64,000 nt of DNA from Pontibacter aquaedesilientis (GCF_014773225.1 NZ_JACXAJ010000005.1:124001-188000), one strand, 5' to 3'. Positions 33,441-42,379 are shown, counted from the stretch's first letter. Numbers and translations: made by a program. Notes: generated from the letters alone by a model not told the origin.

Positions 33441-35093
33441 CTACTTTTCCATTGTCCACTGCTCGAAGCTGGGGAAGTAGCTGGCTTTCCAGAAAGTATA
33501 GCGTGGGATAATGGCCGTTTTTAGCCTGCGTTTGAAGTCCTCATAATCTTTCTTTTCCTTCGGCGACCACAGCACTTCGCTCAGGGCCGTCATGCGCGGG
33601 AAGATCATGTACTCCACCTTGGCCGGACTGCCCATGTACTCGGTCCAAACATTGCCTTGTGCCCCGATCATATACTTGTCGAGGTTCAGTTTGTGGAGTG
33701 TGTCAGGTATAGGTTCGAAGGCATATACTGCGTCCACCGGGTTGTAGCCGTGTATGGCCAGGCTGTCGTTGGGGTCTTTGGACTGGTAGTGGTCAAAATA
33801 AAGTGGCTTGCCCGGCGACATGATCACCTGGTGGCCACGTTTGGCGGCGGCTATACCTTCCTTCTCTCCTCCCCAGTTCATAATAAGGGTGGTCGTGTTC
33901 AGGTCGCCTTCCAGTATCTCGTGCCAGCCGATCACTTTCTTGCCTTTGGCAGCCAGGTAGCCCGCCACTTGTTCTACGAAGTAGGTCTGCAGGCCTTTTT
34001 CATCTTTCAGTTTGTGGTCCTTGATGAAAGCTTGTGACACCGGGTCGGCTTTCCACCACATTTTGCTCGTTTCGTCGCCACCCAAGTGGAAATAGGCTCC
34101 CGGAAACAGCTCGGCCACTTCCTGAAACACCGTTTTCAGAAACTGAAACGTAGCCGGATTTGGCTGTAGCACGTTGTTCTGGCGGTTATACATTCCCCAG
34201 GTATAGGCTACATTCCAGGTGGTGTCGGGGCGAGTGCTGAACTCCGGATAAGCGGCAATGGTGGCGCGGCTATGGCCCGGGATATCGATTTCAGGAATAA
34301 TAGTGATACCTCTTACCGCTGCATATCGGATCACTTCGCGCACTTCGTTTTTGGTATAGAAACCACCGTAGCGTTTTCCGTCGTAACGGGCTGGAGCCGC
34401 CTTAAAATGGCCGATCAGTGTGGAGTCGCGCCAGGAGCCGATGGTGTTTAGCTTTGGATAGGATTCGATCTCGATGCGCCAGCCCTGGTCGTCGGTCAGG
34501 TGCCAGTGGAAGGTGTTCATCTTATGGAAAGCCAGGTAATCGATGTACTTCTTGATGAACGTCAGCGGAAACATGTGGCGCACCACGTCCAGGTGCATAC
34601 CCCGGTAAGCGAAGCGTGGGTAGTCTCTGATCGTCACGTCCGGAATCTTCACCTCCTTCACTTGCCTGAGCGGGAAAAGCTGTAGCAAAGTCTGTATGCC
34701 GTACACCACACCGCCGGTGTCTTTGGCGCGAATGGTCACGTCTTTGCCGGACACCGTCAGGGTATACATCTCGTCTTTGGTGATGGATTTTGTGTCAAAC
34801 ACGAGGCGGATGCGGTGGCTTGCTTTTGTGATTGTCTGGTTAGTGGCTTGTGATTTAAGTTTCAGACCGGTTTGGGCCGCCAGCAATTCTCTTAGGTATA
34901 CCGCCTGATCTGCAAACTGCCTGTCGAACACGATCTGTGTTTTTCCATCGATGGTCACATGGCCCCGGCGGGCTTTCATCACCTCGACAGGTATAGGCAT
35001 GATGTCGTCGATGGACTGGGCCATACTGCGGAAAGGTATAGCTAGCCCAAGCAGCAGGACAAGAGTGAGCAAACGGTATCGGATTGGTAACAT
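33441..35093 (-). CDS. beta-N-acetylhexosaminidase, GH20, exported
   Basis: The 550-residue protein has a signal peptide (MLPIRYRLLTLVLLLGLAIP). A GH20b domain (about 30-150) is followed by the GH20 catalytic barrel. The catalytic Asp-Glu pair lies in YFHLGGDETSKMWW near 340, with the HWHLTDDQGWRIEIESYP motif near 195 and EIDIPGHSRATIAAYPEF near 265. GH20 enzymes release terminal GlcNAc or GalNAc from chitooligosaccharides, glycans or peptidoglycan by substrate-assisted catalysis. A periplasmic location is expected. There is no adjacent SusCD pair, so it is a stand-alone glycan-degrading enzyme. Its promoter region is crowded with octamer copies. Confidence 0.93.
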   Translation of the reverse strand: MLPIRYRLLTLVLLLGLAIPFRSMAQSIDDIMPIPVEVMKARRGHVTIDGKTQIVFDRQFADQAVYLRELLAAQTGLKLKSQATNQTITKASHRIRLVFDTKSITKDEMYTLTVSGKDVTIRAKDTGGVVYGIQTLLQLFPLRQVKEVKIPDVTIRDYPRFAYRGMHLDVVRHMFPLTFIKKYIDYLAFHKMNTFHWHLTDDQGWRIEIESYPKLNTIGSWRDSTLIGHFKAAPARYDGKRYGGFYTKNEVREVIRYAAVRGITIIPEIDIPGHSRATIAAYPEFSTRPDTTWNVAYTWGMYNRQNNVLQPNPATFQFLKTVFQEVAELFPGAYFHLGGDETSKMWWKADPVSQAFIKDHKLKDEKGLQTYFVEQVAGYLAAKGKKVIGWHEILEGDLNTTTLIMNWGGEKEGIAAAKRGHQVIMSPGKPLYFDHYQSKDPNDSLAIHGYNPVDAVYAFEPIPDTLHKLNLDKYMIGAQGNVWTEYMGSPAKVEYMIFPRMTALSEVLWSPKEKKDYEDFKRRLKTAIIPRYTFWKASYFPSFEQWTMEK

Positions 35094-35392
35094 GTGGGGG
35101 TCGTAGGTATAGAATGGGTTACGGTGTCGCCTTCAGACTTATTTAGAAACGGCTGGTTCAATGTATTTGGTATGGTTGCTATACCTGACCGATAGTTGAT
35201 AATCGTTGTTCGTTAATTGTTGATTGTTGATCGTTGATCGTTGCCTGTGCAAGATTCGGATAGTTTGCTAGGTATAGCCCCGATAAGTTTGTACAGGTAT
35301 AGCCTGTGCACGATTCGGACAGGTCGCGACCTGTCCCTACGAGTTTACCTTTCTAACTTTCTAACTTCTAAACTTTCTAACTTCAAAACTTT
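35094..35392. other. 299-base spacer dense in repeats, no gene
   Basis: This spacer has the highest density of repeats in the window. It contains four copies of the AGGTATAG/CTATACCT octamer (35103, 35180, 35270, 35294). It also has a family E tract of GTTGAT-type repeats (about 35200-35245), the second identical 36-mer (35305-35340) and a family A half element (35341-35398). It lies between divergently placed gene ends: GH20 5' side and xerD 3' side. Confidence 0.7.
35305..35340. repeat. 36 bp dispersed palindromic repeat (family F), copy 2
   Basis: It is identical over 36 bases to 12381-12416, with the same perfect palindrome GGACAGGTCGCGACCTGTCC at its centre. It is preceded directly by an octamer copy (CAGGTATAGCC). 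Confidence 0.85.
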
Positions 35393-35398
35393 CTAACT
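35345..35398. repeat. half element of spacer family A
   Basis: Tandem TTTCTAACTTTCTAACTTCT-type units match the right arm of family A hairpins. They abut the xerD stop codon. Confidence 0.6.
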
Positions 35399-36292
35399 CC
35401 TAGGATGATAATCCTTAATCACCTGCTTCAGATAGTCGCGGTCGAGGTGGGTATAGATTTCGGTGGTTGTGATGGACTCGTGGCCCAGCATTTCCTGCAC
35501 AGCCCGCAGGTCGGCGCCGCCCTCGATCAGGTGCGTGGCAAAAGAGTGGCGGAAGGTATGGGGACTCACGGTTTTCTGTATTCCTGCCTTGGCGGTGAGG
35601 TCTTTGATAATGGTGAAGACCATCACGCGGGTCAGTTTGGCGCCACGGCGGTTCAGGAACACATAGTCTTCGTGGCCTTTTTTGATGTTGAGGTGGCAGC
35701 GCACGCCCTCGCGGTAGAGCTGGATGTGCTTGAGGGCATCGCGCCCGATCGGAACCAGTCGCTCCTTGTCGCCCTTACCGGCCACCTTCAGGAAACCCAT
35801 GTCTTCGTAGAGGTTGCTCAGCTTCAGGTCCAGCAACTCCGATACACGCAGCCCGGAACTGTAGAGTGTCTCCAGCATGGCCCGGTTACGCGTCCCTTCC
35901 GGCGTGGAAAGGTCGATGGCGGCCAGCAATTGTTCTATTTCGTGAAAGTGAAGCGTATCGGGCAGTTTTCGGCTCAATTTAGGTGCTTCGATGGTATCGG
36001 TCGGGTCGGCGGTGAGCATATCCTCCATAATCAGGAACTTGTAAAAGGCCCTTATACCTGAGAGCGTGCGTGCTTGCGAATGCGCCGTCATGCCTAGCCC
36101 GGCTATCCATTCCAGAAACTCCCTTAAAACCGGCGGCGACATCTGCTCCGGCTGCACCGTTATACCTTTGAAAGCCAGAAAATCGGTCAGTTTGCGGATA
36201 TCGCGCAGGTAAGCCTCCACGGAGTTACCGGACAGCGACTTTTCCAGGCGCAGGTATTGTTCGAACTGAGTAATGCAGATGGACCACTTCAT
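35393..36292 (-). CDS. xerD: tyrosine recombinase XerD
   Basis: The 299-residue recombinase has the N-terminal core-binding domain (residues 1-90; FEQYLRLEKSLSGNSVEAYL) and the catalytic domain (about 105-299). The catalytic set is intact: Arg in YSSGLRVSEL near 150, HTFRHSFATH near 245-254, LGHESITTTEIYTH with the third His, and the nucleophilic Tyr in EIYTHL. With XerC it resolves chromosome dimers at dif under FtsK control; FtsK is encoded 7 kb away. The ATG at 36290-36292 (MKWSICITQFEQYLRLE) is chosen over a longer frame, since homologues start there and a TATCTTTG box lies 58 bases ahead. It is divergent from aroQ, a common order in this phylum. Confidence 0.93.
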   Translation of the reverse strand: MKWSICITQFEQYLRLEKSLSGNSVEAYLRDIRKLTDFLAFKGITVQPEQMSPPVLREFLEWIAGLGMTAHSQARTLSGIRAFYKFLIMEDMLTADPTDTIEAPKLSRKLPDTLHFHEIEQLLAAIDLSTPEGTRNRAMLETLYSSGLRVSELLDLKLSNLYEDMGFLKVAGKGDKERLVPIGRDALKHIQLYREGVRCHLNIKKGHEDYVFLNRRGAKLTRVMVFTIIKDLTAKAGIQKTVSPHTFRHSFATHLIEGGADLRAVQEMLGHESITTTEIYTHLDRDYLKQVIKDYHPRS

Positions 36293-36349
36293 AAGTCGGG
36301 TGCTTTGAAGAAAGCTTTTAGCAAACTTTCTTTTGTCAAAAAAACAGAG

Positions 36350-36357
36350 CAAAGATA
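36350..36357 (-). promoter_or_regulatory. -7 box of xerD
   Basis: TATCTTTG on the minus strand, 58 bases upstream of the chosen ATG, is an exact TAnnTTTG match in the xerD-aroQ divergent spacer. Confidence 0.5.
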
Positions 36358-36416
36358 GTTAATCCTTAAATTGCAGCTGCTGATTTTGGTTGAAAACACA
36401 ATTATACCTCCGCACT

Positions 36417-36869
36417 ATGAAAATACTTATTCTGAATGGCCCTAACCTCAATCTATTGGGCATTCGCGAAAAAGCAGTTTATGGCTCCGAATCCTTCGAA
36501 TCCTACTTCGAGGAACTGAAAGAGGCGTTCCCGGCTATGGAGCTGACCTACTTCCAATCCAATTCGGAGGGTACGCTCATCGACAAACTGCATGAGGTTG
36601 GTTTCAGCTACAAAGGCATTGTGTTCAACGGCGGCGCTTATACCCATACCTCCGTGGCCCTGTCCGACGCGATAAAGGCCATCGAGGCGCCTGTAGTGGA
36701 AGTGCATATATCGAATGTGTACGCCCGCGACGCCTTCCGGCACAAGAGCATGTTCGCCCCCTTTTGCAAAGGAGTCATCACCGGGTTCGGGCTGGAGAGC
36801 TACCGGCTTGCCCTGCAGTATTTTGAGCGCATGAAACCCAAGCAAATCGGTTTCGGTGCCAAGAAATAG
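36417..36869 (+). CDS. aroQ: 3-dehydroquinate dehydratase, type II
   Basis: The 150-residue enzyme of the type II (dodecameric) class dehydrates 3-dehydroquinate in the shikimate pathway. The N-terminus ILNGPNLNLLGIREKAVYGS has the catalytic Tyr. FNGGAYTHTSVALSDAIKA near 75 and EVHISNVYARDAFRHKS near 98 supply the His and Asn ligands. Length is standard. The ATG at 36417 is used; a start 27 bases upstream would add residues without family match. The gene is divergent from xerD. Confidence 0.95.
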   Translation: MKILILNGPNLNLLGIREKAVYGSESFESYFEELKEAFPAMELTYFQSNSEGTLIDKLHEVGFSYKGIVFNGGAYTHTSVALSDAIKAIEAPVVEVHISNVYARDAFRHKSMFAPFCKGVITGFGLESYRLALQYFERMKPKQIGFGAKK

Positions 36870-36885
36870 CGTGGCAACACCAATT

Positions 36886-36931
36886 TTCTATTCACTAAAT
36901 ATTCGCTTATTCCTATAGTAGAAATACTATA
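36886..36931. promoter_or_regulatory. spacer half element and hairpin before the SerC-like gene
   Basis: TATTCACTAAATATTCGC followed by TTATTCC resembles the family D spacer element at 38695-38818. It is followed by a perfect 7 bp hairpin TATAGTA-GAAA-TACTATA (36914-36931), 20 bases before the start at 36951. An operator or leader role is possible. Confidence 0.45.
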
Positions 36932-36950
36932 ATTATCTATATTACCCTCC

Positions 36951-38012
36951 ATGTTGAATTTCTATCCAGGACCATCCAAGCTATACCCGGAGGTACGCAC
37001 CTACCTGACAGACGCGTATGATGAGGGGATTTTGGGGGCACCGCATCGGGGAGAGCAATTTGTGCAGCTCTCCCGTACCGTGGTGGGCTCGCTGAAACGC
37101 CGGCTTAACATTCCGCAGGACTATCATATCTTTTTCACTTCTTCGGCTACCGAATGCTGGGAAATCCTCATCCAGAGCCTTACCAAAAAGAAAAGCTACC
37201 ATATCTACAATGGCTCATTTGGAGAAAAGTGGTACGAGTATGCCAAAAAACTGCGGCCGGAGTCTGAGGGTTTGAAATTCGACATCAATGAGGCTATGCC
37301 GGTAGAGGGGCTCGACATCAACACAGACACAGAGTTGATCTGCTTTACCCAAAACGAGACATCCAACGGTACCCAGGTATCGGCCACCACCATTCTGAAC
37401 CTGCACAACCGCTACCGCGACACGCTCACAGCTGTGGACGCGACTTCGTCTATGGCGGGCCTGAACCTGAAGTACATCAAGGCCGACATCTGGTTTGCAT
37501 CGGTGCAGAAGTGCTTTGGTTTGCCGCCGGGGCTGGCGGTGCTGGTATGTTCTCCGAGGGCCATCTTCCGGGCCAAGCAGATGAACGAACGCGATCATTA
37601 CAACAGCTTGGTGTTTATGCATGAGAAAATGCTCAACTACCAGACTACGCATACGCCCAACGTCCTCAACATCTACCTGCTCAAGCGCATGCTGGAAGAC
37701 CGGCAGTTCATCAAGCAACTCGATATTGACCTGACCGACCGTGCCAATGACCTGTACGAGTTCTTTGGGCAGTTCACAGATTTTAAGCTGCTGGTTGAGA
37801 ATGAGGAGGTACGCTCCAAAACCGTGTTGGCACTGGAGGCAAACGAACGGTTGGTGGAGGATATCAAGAAACGTGCCCTGCACCACCACATCCGACTGGG
37901 CAATGGCTACGGCCCCTGGCAGCGCAACACCTTCCGGATCGCCAATTTCCCGGCCATTGCCGATGAGGAGTACGAAGAGCTAAAGCGGTTTTTCCTGCAT
38001 TATTACGCCTAA
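36951..38012 (+). CDS. class V aminotransferase, SerC-like
   Basis: The 353-residue PLP enzyme has the SerC-type start NFYPGPSKLYPEVRTYLTDA. The cofactor region is FFTSSATECWEILIQSL near 62 and VDATSSMAGLNLKYIKADIW near 162. The PLP lysine lies in FASVQKCFGLPPG near 182-190. Phosphoserine aminotransferase makes 3-phosphoserine from 3-phosphohydroxypyruvate. Sequence feel is closer to that group than to AGXT, but the lysine region (SVQKCFGLPPGLAV) is a divergent form also seen in non-SerC members, so the substrate is not fixed. The gene is alone on the plus strand, followed by marC. Confidence 0.82.
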   Translation: MLNFYPGPSKLYPEVRTYLTDAYDEGILGAPHRGEQFVQLSRTVVGSLKRRLNIPQDYHIFFTSSATECWEILIQSLTKKKSYHIYNGSFGEKWYEYAKKLRPESEGLKFDINEAMPVEGLDINTDTELICFTQNETSNGTQVSATTILNLHNRYRDTLTAVDATSSMAGLNLKYIKADIWFASVQKCFGLPPGLAVLVCSPRAIFRAKQMNERDHYNSLVFMHEKMLNYQTTHTPNVLNIYLLKRMLEDRQFIKQLDIDLTDRANDLYEFFGQFTDFKLLVENEEVRSKTVLALEANERLVEDIKKRALHHHIRLGNGYGPWQRNTFRIANFPAIADEEYEELKRFFLHYYA

Positions 38013-38113
38013 GAATCCTACCTTTGCGGCTTGTTAAATGACTGTACACGGCAAATCAAGGTATAGCTATACCCTAATTTGCTGGCCCTAACACTTTAAC
38101 GACCACCAAACCC

Positions 38114-38692
38114 ATGATTCAGGAACTGTTCAGCTTCAAGGAAATCGCTTCGGTTACGCTTATCCTTTTTGCAGTAATCGACATTCTCGGTTCTATCCCT
38201 ATCATCATCGACCTGCGCAAGCGCGAGGGCAAGATCGAGTCCGAAAAGGCCACCATTATTTCAGGTATACTGATGATCGTGTTCCTGTTTGTGGGCGATG
38301 GTATCCTGCAATTGTTCGGCATAGACTTCGAGTCATTTGCCATGGCCGGTGCCATCATTATTTTCCTGATCGGTTTGGAGATGATCCTGGGCAAAGACCT
38401 CTTCCACTCCGACCCCGAAGTAAAAAGTGGCTCTATCGTCCCGCTGGCTTTTCCGCTTATTGTGGGAGCCGGCACCATGACCACACTGCTCTCCTTGCGG
38501 GCTGCCTACTCGCTGCCAAACGTGCTGGTAGGCATTGTGCTCAACCTGATGTTTGTGTACATCGTCTTAAAGGCATCGCCCTGGCTGGAGCGTAAACTTG
38601 GTAAGGCCGGCGCCAACGTGCTCCGCAAAGTTTTCGGGGTTATCCTGCTAGCCATCGCCATCAAGCTGTTCAAAACGAATTTACCTATTTAA
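38114..38692 (+). CDS. MarC family membrane protein
   Basis: The 192-residue inner-membrane protein has six hydrophobic segments (VTLILFAVIDILGSIPIIID, GILMIVFLFVGDGILQLFGI and others) and a central PLAFPLIVGAGTMTTLLSLR motif typical of MarC/YhgN. Early reports linked MarC to multiple antibiotic resistance, but later work did not support that, and its function is unknown. It lies 101 bases downstream of the SerC-like gene, in a spacer carrying one octamer copy, and is followed by a strong inverted spacer element. Confidence 0.9.
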   Translation: MIQELFSFKEIASVTLILFAVIDILGSIPIIIDLRKREGKIESEKATIISGILMIVFLFVGDGILQLFGIDFESFAMAGAIIIFLIGLEMILGKDLFHSDPEVKSGSIVPLAFPLIVGAGTMTTLLSLRAAYSLPNVLVGIVLNLMFVYIVLKASPWLERKLGKAGANVLRKVFGVILLAIAIKLFKTNLPI

Positions 38693-38694
38693 AC

Positions 38695-38818
38695 AAATGA
38701 GTGATTGAGCGAATGAGTGAATAATTTAGAATTCGTAATTCTCATTTCAACATATTCGCTTATTCAAAACTCAGTAGATTCACTCAAGCACTCATTCACT
38801 CATTCAAAACTAATCTAT
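38695..38818. repeat. spacer hairpin element, family D (GAGTGAATGAGTG type)
   Basis: The left arm GAGTGATTGAGCGAATGAG with GTGAATAA is answered by CTCAAGCACTCATTCACTCA on the right, with a second inner pairing CATATTCGCTTATTC. It occupies the entire marC-rnhA spacer and runs into the rnhA start. Confidence 0.75.
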
Positions 38819-39281
38819 GATCGAGCTTTTTACAGACGGTGCATCACGAGGGAATCCGGGTCCGGGAGGGTATGGTACCATACTGCGCTGGAAAAACCAT
38901 GAGAAAGAACTGACCGCCGGTTTCCGTAAAACAACGAACAACCGCATGGAACTACTGGCCGTGATCGTAGGATTGGAGGCCATCACCAAGCCCGGTATAC
39001 CTGTCACGGTCTACTCTGACTCGAAGTATGTGGTGGATGCCGTGGAAAAGCGCTGGGTTTTTGGCTGGCAGAAGAAAGGCTTTGCCGGCAAAGCCAACGG
39101 CGACCTTTGGGCTCGGTTTTTAAGGGTATATGCTAAGCATAACGTGCGTTTTGTTTGGATCAGAGGCCACGCCGGCCACCCGGAGAACGAGCGCTGCGAT
39201 GAGCTGGCTGTTGCCAGTGCCCTTTCGCCTAATTTGCTCATCGATGAGGGTTTTGAATCAGGACAGTTTAACTCGAAGTAA
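38817..39281 (+). CDS. rnhA: ribonuclease HI
   Basis: The 154-residue enzyme degrades the RNA strand of RNA-DNA hybrids, removing primers and R-loops. All catalytic carboxylates are present: D7 (IELFTDGASRGNPGPGG), E45 (NNRMELLAVIVGLEA), D67 (VTVYSDSKYVVDAV) and D128 (HPENERCDELAV), with the nearby RGHAGHP loop. Length and order match E. coli RNase HI. The ATG at 38817 overlaps the end of the spacer hairpin element. Confidence 0.96.
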   Translation: MIELFTDGASRGNPGPGGYGTILRWKNHEKELTAGFRKTTNNRMELLAVIVGLEAITKPGIPVTVYSDSKYVVDAVEKRWVFGWQKKGFAGKANGDLWARFLRVYAKHNVRFVWIRGHAGHPENERCDELAVASALSPNLLIDEGFESGQFNSK

Positions 39282-39300
39282 AAATTAACTATACCTGCAA

Positions 39301-39582
39301 ATGATTGCTCTTGATGGATTGGTAGCGGCAGTTTATGTGACAATACCACTGTTAATGATAGCTCTTATTCTCTACTTAATTATCGGCGTACTTGTCATTT
39401 TGAAAAGGCAAAGATTCGTAAGTGCTATTTATTTTTGCGTCACTCCACTACTATTTATTATAGGGTATGCCTTAACCCATAACTTTAAGAATCCTGACTA
39501 TATTTTTGTTTCTACTATTGCTATCATTCTCTTTAACAGTTTCTTCCTTTTAAGCACCAAGCGGTTTCAAAAGAAAGCATAA
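39301..39582 (+). CDS. small membrane protein, unknown function
   Basis: The 93-residue protein has three membrane-spanning stretches (YVTIPLLMIALILYLIIGVL, AIYFCVTPLLFIIGYAL, FVSTIAIILFNSFFLL) and a basic C-terminus. I recognise no family. It is more AT-rich than rnhA and trmN6 on either side, and starts just after an octamer copy (CTATACCTGCAAATG). It may be an acquired or fast-evolving small gene, which lowers confidence in its function but not in its coding status. Confidence 0.6.
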   Translation: MIALDGLVAAVYVTIPLLMIALILYLIIGVLVILKRQRFVSAIYFCVTPLLFIIGYALTHNFKNPDYIFVSTIAIILFNSFFLLSTKRFQKKA

Positions 39583-39603
39583 TTCACCACTCAGCCTAAA
39601 GCC

Positions 39604-40320
39604 TTGCCCAACACCTACTTTCAATTCAAGCAATTCCGCATCAACCAGGACCAGTGTGCCATGAAGGTATGCACGGATTCTTGCGTGTTTGGGGCGTATG
39701 TGGAGGTGGCACAAGCCAAGAGGATCCTCGACATCGGGACAGGTACAGGATTGCTGGCCCTGATGGTAGCGCAGCGGTCGGAGGCTGTGGTGGAAGCAGT
39801 GGAGATTAACCCGGAGGCGCAGGCACAGGCCTTGCAAAACTTTCAGGAAAGTTCCTGGGCTGAGCGACTGAAGCTGCACCCGATGCCCTTGCAGGAATTT
39901 GCCAAAACCTGTGCGCAGCAGTATGACGTGATCCTGTCAAACCCGCCTTTTTTCCTGGCCTCGCTCAAGTCGGATGATGCTGCTAAAAACTCAGCCAAAC
40001 ATACCGGCGATCTGCTATTTGAGGATATCCTGACTTTTGCCCAGCAACATCTTTCCAAAGAAGGCAAGCTATACCTGCTCTTGCCCCCAGCCGAGGCTGC
40101 CCACTTTGGAGAACTCGCCAAAGCGAATGGCCTATACCTGTGCGATACGCTCGAGGTATATACCCGCACGGGTGGCAAGTGCATCCGCCATATCCAAACC
40201 TATACCTTCCGGCCGACATCAGCGGCTAAAGGGCATGCCCTCGATATTCGCGAGGCAGATGGCACTACCTATACCGCTCATTTCACAGCACTGCTCCGCG
40301 ATTATTACCTTATCTTCTAG
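39604..40320 (+). CDS. trmN6: tRNA1(Val) (adenine(37)-N6)-methyltransferase
   Basis: The 238-residue SAM-dependent methyltransferase modifies A37 of tRNA1-Val (E. coli YfiC/TrmN6). The N-terminus FKQFRINQDQCAMKVCTDS is the family hallmark. SAM-binding ILDIGTGTGLLALMVAQ is near residue 41, and the catalytic NPPFF adenine-methyltransferase motif is at 113-117. The conserved N-terminal region requires a start upstream of residue 20; the only suitable codon is TTG at 39604, an uncommon but acceptable start. The downstream ATG at 39661 would remove conserved residues. Confidence 0.9.
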   Translation: MPNTYFQFKQFRINQDQCAMKVCTDSCVFGAYVEVAQAKRILDIGTGTGLLALMVAQRSEAVVEAVEINPEAQAQALQNFQESSWAERLKLHPMPLQEFAKTCAQQYDVILSNPPFFLASLKSDDAAKNSAKHTGDLLFEDILTFAQQHLSKEGKLYLLLPPAEAAHFGELAKANGLYLCDTLEVYTRTGGKCIRHIQTYTFRPTSAAKGHALDIREADGTTYTAHFTALLRDYYLIF

Positions 40321-40344
40321 GATACATCAGGAGACGATGCTAGG

Positions 40345-41694
40345 CTAAAGGGATGTCTTCTTTATTTCATCTTCCACAAAGTCCACCCCATACGTTTTCA
40401 GTTCTTCCAGCACGGGTTCGTACAGATCCGGGTAGATGGGTATAACCACCCCGCGGCGATCTATTTTGCCCTGCAGCAGTAATTTGGCCAGTATGCCTAC
40501 CGGAAGGCCCACCGTTTTGGCCATGGCCGTGTGTACCTCATCGTCGCCCAGCACCACCAAGGAGGACGTAAGCTCGTGCTCCTCGCCCTTCAATTCGTAG
40601 GTAAACAGGTGCTGCATCACGATCATATCTTTGTCGCCGGGCTCCAGCTTCCATTTGCCGACCAGAGTTTTCTCCAGCACCTGTGCCGGTGTGGCAGCCT
40701 CCATCCTAACCGGTATGGCTTCGAACAGGCCCAGCCATTCCAGTTTCTCCATCACGCCCCCTTCGGCAGGCAGATTGAGGTAGCGGCAAAGGCGTTGTTG
40801 CAGTGTTTCGTCTGCAGAGACGGCAGGTGGCAGGAAGGCCTCCAGGTAACTGCGGTTTGTCATGCTTTCTACCCCCTCTAAGGTATAGCTGTCGTCGGTG
40901 AGGCCCAGCTGCACAAATACATCCCAGGCGGCGCAGTAGCCAATGCGGCGCAGCGTACCACGCAGCATGGTCGGGATATCCTGCAGGCCGTAGTGCTCCC
41001 GGTAGCTGAGTGAGTCGCGGTTAGCATAACCATCAAAATGTCCGTAGCCCTCCACGTATAGCTCATCGGTGCGCCTGAAAAGCTGGTGGTAAGGAATATA
41101 CTTATAGGCTCCGTTCTTGATATACCTGGCCGTCCCCTGCCCTGCCAGCACGACGTTGCGTGGGTTCCAGCTAAACTTGTAGTTCCAGGGGTTGTTATCC
41201 GACTGAGGGGCCACCAGTCCGCCCGTGTAGGACTTAAACGACGTAATCCGACCTCCCATACCTTGCACACGCTGGATCACCGCCATCGCCGACATGTGGT
41301 CTATTCCTGGGTCCAGCCCCGACTCCATCAGAATGGTCAGGTTCTTCTTTTTCGCCTCCTCGTGCAGTTCCCTGAACTCCGGCGACACATACGAAGCGGT
41401 GATCAAATGCTTCTCCTGCTGCAGACACGCACGGGCCACTTCGATGTGCAAAATCGCCGGCAAGAGCGAGATCACGAGGTCGGCCTTGCTGACTTCCGCT
41501 TCCCGTTGCGCCTGGTCATGCACATCGAAAACGATGGCTTCTGCAAAATCAAGCTTTGAGAGCCTGTCCTGCAAATGATCCACCTGAATATCGCCGATGG
41601 TGACTTGCCAGTTTTCGGCAGGCGCATTTTGCAACAAATATTGGATGAGCGAAGAGGCCGACCGGCCAGCTCCGAGGAGAAGTATTCTTTTCAT
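40345..41694 (-). CDS. saccharopine dehydrogenase-like oxidoreductase
   Basis: The 449-residue NAD(P)-dependent protein has a Rossmann start (KRILLLGAGRSASSLIQYLL) and ISLLPAILHIEVARAC near 75. The saccharopine dehydrogenase central region is MESGLDPGIDHMSAMAVIQR near 121, and a C-terminal domain runs from about 210. Such enzymes act in lysine breakdown (saccharopine dehydrogenase) or polyamine synthesis (homospermidine synthase group); the substrate cannot be read from sequence. The start at 41692-41694 gives the Rossmann motif at residue 2; the longer frame to 41745 adds residues without match. It is divergent from cdd. Confidence 0.88.
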   Translation of the reverse strand: MKRILLLGAGRSASSLIQYLLQNAPAENWQVTIGDIQVDHLQDRLSKLDFAEAIVFDVHDQAQREAEVSKADLVISLLPAILHIEVARACLQQEKHLITASYVSPEFRELHEEAKKKNLTILMESGLDPGIDHMSAMAVIQRVQGMGGRITSFKSYTGGLVAPQSDNNPWNYKFSWNPRNVVLAGQGTARYIKNGAYKYIPYHQLFRRTDELYVEGYGHFDGYANRDSLSYREHYGLQDIPTMLRGTLRRIGYCAAWDVFVQLGLTDDSYTLEGVESMTNRSYLEAFLPPAVSADETLQQRLCRYLNLPAEGGVMEKLEWLGLFEAIPVRMEAATPAQVLEKTLVGKWKLEPGDKDMIVMQHLFTYELKGEEHELTSSLVVLGDDEVHTAMAKTVGLPVGILAKLLLQGKIDRRGVVIPIYPDLYEPVLEELKTYGVDFVEDEIKKTSL

Positions 41695-41821
41695 AGTCTG
41701 CACGTCGTTGAATTTGAATTTAGCAATTACCACCTGCAAGGCCAACCTTTTGCATTGTTTTATCAGAATATTCCGTTAAATTTATAGCCCTTTTCTAATT
41801 TCTATACCTACAAGGTCTTAA

Positions 41822-42307
41822 ATGGCAAGTGAGCTGAATATAAATATCTGCATCGACGTACTGGACTCGGCAGAAGAATTAACCCAACAGGAGCGTGAAG
41901 CGATGGAAATGGCCCAACAGGCCGCCAGCGACGCCTATGCTCCCTACTCCAATTTTCTGGTGGGTGCCGCTTTGGTGCTCGAAGACGGCACTATGTTCAA
42001 GGGTAGCAACCAGGAGAATGCCGCCTACCCTTCCGGTTTGTGTGCTGAGCGCACGGCCCTGTTTGCCATGAGCGCCCACCATCCGAACAAAAAGATCAGG
42101 ATGATTGCCGTGACGGCCCGACGAAGAAGTGAACAGCATTTTCTGCCAGCTATGCCTTGCGGCGCCTGCCGTCAGGTAATGGCCGAATACGAGCACAAAC
42201 AACACGAAGCCATACCTGTATTACTGCAAGGCCCTGATGGCAAGTTCTATCGCCTGCGCAGTGTAGGTGACCTTTTGCCTTTCCAGTTCAACAAAGAACA
42301 TCTGTAA
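41822..42307 (+). CDS. cdd: cytidine deaminase
   Basis: The 161-residue zinc enzyme deaminates cytidine and deoxycytidine to uridine in pyrimidine salvage. The zinc and catalytic residues are visible in YPSGLCAERTALFAM (C74-A-E76) and PCGACRQVMAEYE (C113 and C116). This is the three-cysteine ligand set of the homotetrameric class. The N-terminal 30 residues include a short extension (ELNINICIDVLDSAEELTQQ) ahead of the conserved AQQAASDAYAPYSNFLVGAA. It is divergent from the saccharopine dehydrogenase-like gene and is followed by a half spacer element. Confidence 0.95.
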   Translation: MASELNINICIDVLDSAEELTQQEREAMEMAQQAASDAYAPYSNFLVGAALVLEDGTMFKGSNQENAAYPSGLCAERTALFAMSAHHPNKKIRMIAVTARRRSEQHFLPAMPCGACRQVMAEYEHKQHEAIPVLLQGPDGKFYRLRSVGDLLPFQFNKEHL

Positions 42308-42379
42308 GTTTAGGAGTTAGAAAGTTGAGGAGTTTGAATGTTAAAGTGTTACAAAGTTGCGTAGGTAAGGCCTCCTGGT

